Origin: an uncultured Alphaproteobacteria bacterium | GTDB taxonomy: Bacteria; Pseudomonadota; Alphaproteobacteria; Micropepsales; Micropepsaceae | NCBI GenBank assembly: GCA_903857685.1 | Contig: CAIOFO010000151.1 | Location: 1-57,588 of the forward strand | Length of the DNA stretch: 57,588 nt | Reading direction: 5' to 3' | In this document: positions 53,504 through 57,588 of the stretch, piece after piece | Layout: each line of letters starts with the position of its first letter | Position numbering within the stretch: position 1 is the first letter of the stretch | Notes under the pieces: model-generated | Database searches by the model: none | What the model saw: the letters and a program-made list of their open reading frames with translations, nothing else | What the model was told of the DNA's origin: nothing | Made by a program: the position numbers and the translations under genes

Positions 53504-54838
53504 TTAATCCTCTATCAGGCCATAAGCCCGGGCCATGATCTGGATGGGGTGTTCCGGCGCCCTGGCCGGCGTCGTGCTGTGATCGAAAATATGCTGTGCC
53601 GCCAGCGGGCAGTCCGACACGATATGGCCGCGCGCCTGCTTCTCGGCGGCGCGGAAAACCGGCCGCCCCACTTTCACCGCCACCTCATGCGTCGGCTTGA
53701 CCACGCCGAAGGTGCCGCCATGGCCGGAGCAGCGCTCGATCACATCCACCGGCGTGTCCGGAATCAGCTTCAGCATCTCCGCCGCCTTGGGGCCCATATT
53801 CTGGGCGCGGGCATGGCAGGCCAGATGCACCGTGACGCCTTCCGGCAGGCCTTTCAGCCCATGCGGCAGGCCTTCCTTGCGCGCAATGTCCACGACATAT
53901 TCGTCAATGTCATAGGTGGCGTCGGCGACGCGCTTGACGTCGGCGTTGTCGGGGCAGACCAGCGCCCATTCGAATTTCAGCATCAGGCCGCAGGATGCGG
54001 TGAGAGCGACAATGTCGTAACCGTCGTCAATCAGCTTGACCAGTTCCTTGGACACTTTGGCGGCATTGGCGGCCACGCGGCCGAGTTCGGCCTGTTCCAG
54101 GAACGGCATGCCGCAGCAGCCGGGATAGGCGGCTTTGGTTTCGACGCCGATGTGATTGAGCACGCTGCGCGCCGCCAGGCCGGTGACCGGCTTGTTGTAA
54201 TTGACGAAGCAGGTGGCATAGAGCGCGGCCTTGCGCTTGCCGTATGCGGGCGCGGCCTCATTGGGCGAAATCGGGTCAGCTTTGTCGGCCGAGATAAAAG
54301 TGCGGCTGTGGAATTTCGGCAACGTGGCGGTGCGGTCAATGCCGGCGGATTTCTCCATCACGGCCCGTACCGGCGTGTTGGATTTGTCCGAGGCCCAGTT
54401 GATCACCGGCGAGGCCACCCGCGCCAGCGTGCCGTTGCGGTCCATCTCCGCCAATTGCTTCTGGACGAACGCATTCTTGTTGCTGTCCGCGTTGGCAAAA
54501 CGGTGGCGCAACATCAGGTGCGGAAAATCCAGCTGGAAGGGATGCGGCGGCACATAGGGGCACTTGGTCATGAAGCACATGTCGCAAAGCGTGCAGGCTT
54601 CGACCACAGGCGCGAAATCCTCCGACTTCACGTCCGGCAATTCCTCGTTCGGGCTGGTGTCGATCAAGTCGAACAGGCGGGGAAAGGAATCGCACAAGTT
54701 GAAGCAGCGGCGGCAGCCGTGGCAGATGTCGAACACCCGCCGCATTTCCTCGTCCAGCTTCACCGGATCGGCGAAATCCGGATTCTGCCAGTCAATGACG
54801 TGACGCGTCGGCGCGTCCAGGCTGCCTTCGTGGGTCAT
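53504..54838 (-). CDS. Heterodisulfide-reductase-related Fe-S oxidoreductase (GlpC-like)
   Basis: A 444-residue protein with two [4Fe-4S] sites near the N-terminus, [15 protein letters not shown] (from about residue 39) and [13 protein letters not shown], then two degenerate CCG domains ([26 protein letters not shown] and CSGHGGTFG). It resembles GlpC and HdrB/D-like electron carriers. It follows rubrerythrin, separated by a terminator hairpin (54853-54891), and precedes DUF3501 with no gap. Likely role: electron transfer to rubrerythrin for peroxide reduction. Partner and donor are not known. Confidence 0.88.
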   Translation of the reverse strand: MTHEGSLDAPTRHVIDWQNPDFADPVKLDEEMRRVFDICHGCRRCFNLCDSFPRLFDLIDTSPNEELPDVKSEDFAPVVEACTLCDMCFMTKCPYVPPHPFQLDFPHLMLRHRFANADSNKNAFVQKQLAEMDRNGTLARVASPVINWASDKSNTPVRAVMEKSAGIDRTATLPKFHSRTFISADKADPISPNEAAPAYGKRKAALYATCFVNYNKPVTGLAARSVLNHIGVETKAAYPGCCGMPFLEQAELGRVAANAAKVSKELVKLIDDGYDIVALTASCGLMLKFEWALVCPDNADVKRVADATYDIDEYVVDIARKEGLPHGLKGLPEGVTVHLACHARAQNMGPKAAEMLKLIPDTPVDVIERCSGHGGTFGVVKPTHEVAVKVGRPVFRAAEKQARGHIVSDCPLAAQHIFDHSTTPARAPEHPIQIMARAYGLIED

Positions 54839-54852
54839 GGAATATCCGGTTT

Positions 54853-54891
54853 AAAAAATATGGCCGCGCGGCATCGGTTCCGCACGGCCAT
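54853..54891 (-). terminator. Rho-independent terminator after rubrerythrin
   Basis: On the minus strand ATGGCCG, a mismatch and GCGG (54860-54871) pair with CCGC, a mismatch and CGGCCAT (54880-54891), with an eight-base loop, followed by a run of six T (54853-54858 read in complement). It lies between the rubrerythrin stop and the Fe-S gene start, so it may reduce read-through and make rubrerythrin the most abundant product. Confidence 0.72.
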
Positions 54892-54911
54892 CTTCAAAGG
54901 ACGCGGGGGAA

Positions 54912-55334
54912 CTACTTGCCCAGGCTGTCGAGGGCCTTCTGGAATCGGCCGGCATGGCTCTTTTCCGCCTTGGCCAGGGTCTCGAACCAGTCGGCGATTT
55001 CGTCAAAGCCTTCGGCGCGCGCGGTCTTGGCCATGCCCGGATACATGTCGGTATATTCGTGGGTCTCGCCCGCGATCGAGGCCTTGAGATTGGCGTCGGT
55101 CGGGCCGATCGGCTCGCCGGTCGCCGGATCGCCAACCTCTTCGAGATATTCCAGATGGCCATGGGCATGTCCGGTCTCGCCTTCGGCGGTGGAGCGGAAC
55201 ACGGCGGCGACGTCGTTGAAGCCTTCAACATCGGCCTTCTGCGCGAAATAGAGATAGCGGCGATTGGCCTGGCTTTCGCCGGCAAAGGCTTCCTTGAGGT
55301 TTCCCCAGGTCTTGGTGTTCTTGAGAGCGGGCAT
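54912..55334 (-). CDS. Rubrerythrin family protein (erythrin domain only)
   Basis: A 140-residue di-iron ferritin-like protein. Two helix pairs give the carboxylate ligands: [22 protein letters not shown] and [21 protein letters not shown], then [20 protein letters not shown] and [16 protein letters not shown] (E-x-x-H pattern). The C-terminal rubredoxin domain of classical rubrerythrin is absent, so electrons must come from another protein, plausibly the Fe-S oxidoreductase downstream. The start has a CAGGAGTTATCC ribosome site. An Irr-type operator lies 64 bases upstream of the ATG. Confidence 0.92.
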   Translation of the reverse strand: MPALKNTKTWGNLKEAFAGESQANRRYLYFAQKADVEGFNDVAAVFRSTAEGETGHAHGHLEYLEEVGDPATGEPIGPTDANLKASIAGETHEYTDMYPGMAKTARAEGFDEIADWFETLAKAEKSHAGRFQKALDSLGK

Positions 55335-55397
55335 GGATAACTCCTGTGACTGAACCGGCCGGCAGATTGACCCCACCCGCAGCCCCCTGTCAAGCAG

Positions 55398-55414
55398 TTT
55401 AGAACAATTCTAAA
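55398..55414. promoter_or_regulatory. Iron-control-element (Irr box) upstream of rubrerythrin
   Basis: TTTAGAACAATTCTAAA is a perfect 7-3-7 inverted repeat and matches the alphaproteobacterial ICE consensus TTTAGAA-N3-TTCTAAA. The Irr-type regulator gene is 150 bases further on. The box is 64 bases from the rubrerythrin ATG, suitable for control of that promoter. Confidence 0.8.
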
Positions 55415-55523
55415 TTGTGCGAATCGGTCTCATGAAGCCGAGCGCCGGCCCGGAAAAATGGGGGTGGCCAGTGGCAGTGCAGCGCCACGGCCTTCCGAAC
55501 GGCGCCGAAGGCGTCCATTCAAC

Positions 55524-55545
55524 AAAAGGGCGCGCATCCGCGCCC
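55524..55545 (-). terminator. Terminator after irr
   Basis: GGGCGCG-CATC-CGCGCCC (55528-55545) is a perfect 7-base stem with a 4-base loop. On the minus strand it is followed by TTTT (55524-55527) and further T-rich sequence. It begins 17 bases past the irr stop, so it probably terminates irr and insulates the rubrerythrin promoter. Confidence 0.65.
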
Positions 55546-55562
55546 GGGCCGCGCGAGCGAAA

Positions 55563-55994
55563 TCAGGCCCGCTTGACGCGGACAACCACGTCCACCCGAT
55601 CCACGCAAAGGCCGGGCGGGGCGGTGGGAACCCCGGCGACGGTGATGGTATCGCCGGGTATGTCGATCAGCGTGCCCTCGTCTTCCAGGAAGAAATGCTG
55701 ATGATTGCCGGTATTGGTGTCGAAATAGCCGCGCGCGGCATCCACCACCACCTGGCGCAGCAGGCCCGCCTCGGTGAACTGGTGCAGCGTATTGTAAACC
55801 GTGGCCAGCGAAACCTTGATCCCGGATACCACCACTTCGTCATGCAGGCTTTCCGCCGTGACGTGACGGTCGGGGCCGGCAAACAAATGCGCCGCCAGTT
55901 CAATGCGCTGACGCGTCGGCCGCAGACCGGCGGCGCGCAATTTTTCCATCGCCAGCGCGGCCATATCCGGATTTTCGCGCATCAATTTGCCCAT
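55563..55994 (-). CDS. irr: Fur-family iron/heme response regulator Irr
   Basis: A 143-residue Fur-superfamily regulator. The winged-helix N-terminus is AGLRPTRQRIELAAHLFAGPDRHVTAESLH with recognition helix SLATVYNTLHQFTEAGLL. The middle GYFDTNTGNHQHFFLEDEGTLIDIP is the Irr hallmark, corresponding to the heme-sensing HHH motif, but here the central residue is Gln (H-Q-H). Irr is stable when heme is low and represses or activates ICE-bearing promoters. It is divergent from fabA, and an ICE lies between them. PerR is a less likely alternative because the DNA boxes fit Irr better. Confidence 0.88.
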   Translation of the reverse strand: MGKLMRENPDMAALAMEKLRAAGLRPTRQRIELAAHLFAGPDRHVTAESLHDEVVVSGIKVSLATVYNTLHQFTEAGLLRQVVVDAARGYFDTNTGNHQHFFLEDEGTLIDIPGDTITVAGVPTAPPGLCVDRVDVVVRVKRA

Positions 55995-56070
55995 CGGGCC
56001 GGTTCCTCATCGGGGGACGGCGGCTGCCCAAGCCGCCGGATCCCTGCTAAAGTGAATTGCAGAATACACG

Positions 56071-56085
56071 TTAGAACGCTTCTAA
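56071..56085. promoter_or_regulatory. Irr box in the irr-fabA gap
   Basis: TTAGAACGCTTCTAA is a perfect 6-3-6 inverted repeat with the same arms as the box upstream of rubrerythrin. It lies 76 bases from the irr ATG and about 100 bases from the fabA start, so it could serve irr autoregulation, fabAB, or both. Confidence 0.78.
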
Positions 56086-56184
56086 GCAAGAAATGGCGGA
56101 AAGGCCCCGGTCAAGGTGGCCCAGGCTCCGCATTTCGGGTATGGGCGTAAAATGCAAAGCGCCGGTTTTCAAAAGGACAGGACA

Positions 56185-56742
56185 TTGGACAAGCCCCTCA
56201 AAAAATCGAGTTTCGATATGGCGGGCCTGCTCGCCTGCGCGCGTGGCGAATTGTTCGGGCCGGGCAATGCCCAGCTGCCGCTGCCGCCGATGCTAATGTT
56301 CGATCGCATCACCACCATCACCGAGGATGGCGGCGAGGGCGGCAAGGGCGAAGTCATCGCCGAACTGGATGTGAACCCCAATCTCTGGTTCTTCAAATGC
56401 CACTTTCAGGGCGATCCGGTGATGCCGGGCTGCCTGGGCCTGGACGCGCTGTGGCAGATGGTGGGTTTTTTCCTGGGCTGGATGGGCGGCATCGGCAAGG
56501 GCCGGGCGCTGGGCGTGGACGAAGTCAAATTCACCGGCATGGTGCTGCCCACCGCCAAGAAGATCACCTACATCATCAGCCTCAAGCGCGTGATCATGCG
56601 CAAGCTGGTGCTGGGCATCGCCGACGGCGTCATGAAGGTGGACGGCAAAGTGATCTACGAGGCCAAGGGCCTGCGTGTCGGCCTGTTCACCGATGCGGTC
56701 GCAGCCCTGGCCCAGAATGCCACAGCACCCGCTTCGGTCTAG
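56185..56742 (+). CDS. fabA: 3-hydroxydecanoyl-ACP dehydratase/isomerase FabA
   Basis: A 185-residue hotdog-fold enzyme that dehydrates 3-hydroxydecanoyl-ACP and isomerises trans-2 to cis-3-decenoyl-ACP, the entry to anaerobic unsaturated fatty acid synthesis. The active site is His in [14 protein letters not shown] and Asp in [12 protein letters not shown], and [20 protein letters not shown] is the usual N-terminal hallmark. A TTG start at 56185 ([13 protein letters not shown]) is preferred because AAGGAC lies seven bases upstream and the length then matches the family. The ATG at 56152 would add 11 residues without a good ribosome site. fabB follows by 18 bases. Confidence 0.93.
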   Translation: MDKPLKKSSFDMAGLLACARGELFGPGNAQLPLPPMLMFDRITTITEDGGEGGKGEVIAELDVNPNLWFFKCHFQGDPVMPGCLGLDALWQMVGFFLGWMGGIGKGRALGVDEVKFTGMVLPTAKKITYIISLKRVIMRKLVLGIADGVMKVDGKVIYEAKGLRVGLFTDAVAALAQNATAPASV

Positions 56743-56760
56743 GCTGATTTCGAGGATTGC

Positions 56761-57588
56761 ATGAGAAGAGTGGTCGTCACCGGCCTCGGTATTGTTTCGT
56801 CCATCGGCAACAATGCCGATGAGGTGACGGAATCGCTGCGCCACGCCAAGTCGGGCATCGTCACGGCAGAAGACTATGTGCGGCTGGGGTTTCGCAGCCA
56901 GGTGCATGGCAGCCTGAAGATCAACCTCGACGAAGTCGTGGACCGCAGGGCGCGGCGCTTCCAGGGCGACGGCGCGGCCTATTGCTGGGTGGCGATGAAC
57001 CAGGCCATCGCCGATGGCGGCCTGACCGAGAAGGACATTTCCAATCCCCGCACCGGCCTGATCGTCGGTTCGGGGGGCCCCAGCACCAAGGCCATTGTCG
57101 CCGCCGCCGACATTACCCGCGAAAACAAGAGCCCCAAGCTGGTGGGACCTTTCGCGGTGCCCAAGGCGATGTCCTCCACCTGCTCAGCCAACCTTTCCAC
57201 CTGGTTCAAGACCAAGGGGGTCAACTATTCCATCTCCTCGGCCTGCTCGACCTCGGCCAATTGCATCGGCAACGCCTTTGAGATGATCCAGTGGGGCAAG
57301 CAGGACATGATGTTCGCCGGCGGCGGCGAGGAACTGGACTGGACGCTCAGCGAATTGTTCGACGCCATGGGCGCGATGTCGTCCAAATACAACGCCACGC
57401 CCGAGAAAGCCTCCCGCGCCTATGACAAGAATCGCGACGGCTTTGTCATTTCCGGCGGCGGCGGCATCCTGGTGCTGGAAGAACTGGAACACGCCAGGGC
57501 GCGCGGCGCGAAAATCTACGCCGAACTCACCGGCTACGGCGCCACGGCGGACGGCGCCGACATGGTGGCGCCCTCGGGTGAGGGCGCC
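56761..57588 (+). CDS. fabB: 3-oxoacyl-ACP synthase I FabB, N-terminal part
   Basis: The first 276 residues of a ketoacyl-ACP synthase that elongates the cis-3-decenoyl product of FabA; the gene runs off the right edge. The nucleophile is Cys162 in [14 protein letters not shown], and the opening [15 protein letters not shown] and [18 protein letters not shown] are standard FabB. GAGGA lies seven bases before the ATG. Pairing with FabA and Irr is the classical alphaproteobacterial order; fabI would be expected next, outside the window. Only the partial length limits certainty. Confidence 0.95.
   Translation, partial: MRRVVVTGLGIVSSIGNNADEVTESLRHAKSGIVTAEDYVRLGFRSQVHGSLKINLDEVVDRRARRFQGDGAAYCWVAMNQAIADGGLTEKDISNPRTGLIVGSGGPSTKAIVAAADITRENKSPKLVGPFAVPKAMSSTCSANLSTWFKTKGVNYSISSACSTSANCIGNAFEMIQWGKQDMMFAGGGEELDWTLSELFDAMGAMSSKYNATPEKASRAYDKNRDGFVISGGGGILVLEELEHARARGAKIYAELTGYGATADGADMVAPSGEGA

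Overview
The window is high-G+C chromosomal DNA from an alphaproteobacterium. The evidence for this is an Irr-type Fur regulator with iron-control-element dyads, a CTTG-N18-CYTATNT heat-shock promoter ahead of dnaK, a CC0125/CC1285-family lipoprotein, an UrcA protein, a HIG1-domain protein and the irr/fabA/fabB arrangement. The order is not certain. The DUF1501/DUF1800, SnoaL-like and S46 peptidase content would fit a Rhizomicrobium- or Micropepsaceae-like soil bacterium, but that is inference. I see no phage, insertion sequence, CRISPR array or integrated island. Genes are densely packed, with many 4-base stop/start overlaps.

Layout. 1-2216 (minus): the start of dnaK with a heat-shock promoter, then tspO and an M20 peptidase as a coupled pair. 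2311-8089 (plus): mutS, a universal stress protein, a HIG1 membrane protein, leuC and a secreted YHYH protein. 8204-12277: priA (minus), then transaldolase, xerC and tRNA-Thr(CGT). 12446-18718: two genes carrying three NTF2/SnoaL-like domains, urcA with a strong operator-like palindrome upstream, purT with an unknown gene, a dienelactone-hydrolase-type esterase and two small unknown genes. 18715-28727: DUF1501 and DUF1800 genes, a large secreted alpha/beta-hydrolase-domain protein, an orphan CHASE3 histidine kinase, an S46 peptidase and an aldo/keto reductase. 28724-32622: divergent opgH and opgG for osmoregulated periplasmic glucans. opgH appears to have its N-terminal segment in another frame.

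32626-41299 is the most unusual block. A minus-strand chain reads DUF2126/transglutaminase, then a circularly permuted ATP-grasp fused to alpha-E, then a second transglutaminase, then a ZIP metal transporter. The last three are joined by ATGA overlaps. A zinc-ribbon metallopeptidase is divergent from the chain. This matches a family of predicted peptide-ligase/amidoligase gene clusters whose product is unknown. The translationally coupled ZIP transporter and the absence of the Anbu protease make this copy worth attention.

41434-50938 holds a low-complexity secreted protein, the phosphatidylethanolamine pair psd-pssA (with a small duplication of the psd start), an rlmI-type methyltransferase, kup, a CHAP-domain lipoprotein, a cellulose-synthase-like glycosyltransferase, a CC0125-type lipoprotein and a TusA-like protein. 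51004-57588 holds an acyl-CoA synthetase, an oxidative-stress set (rubrerythrin, Fe-S oxidoreductase, DUF3501), the regulator irr and fabA-fabB. Two near-identical TTAGAA-N3-TTCTAA dyads, one upstream of rubrerythrin and one between irr and fabA, suggest that iron or heme status controls peroxide defence and perhaps unsaturated fatty acid synthesis here.
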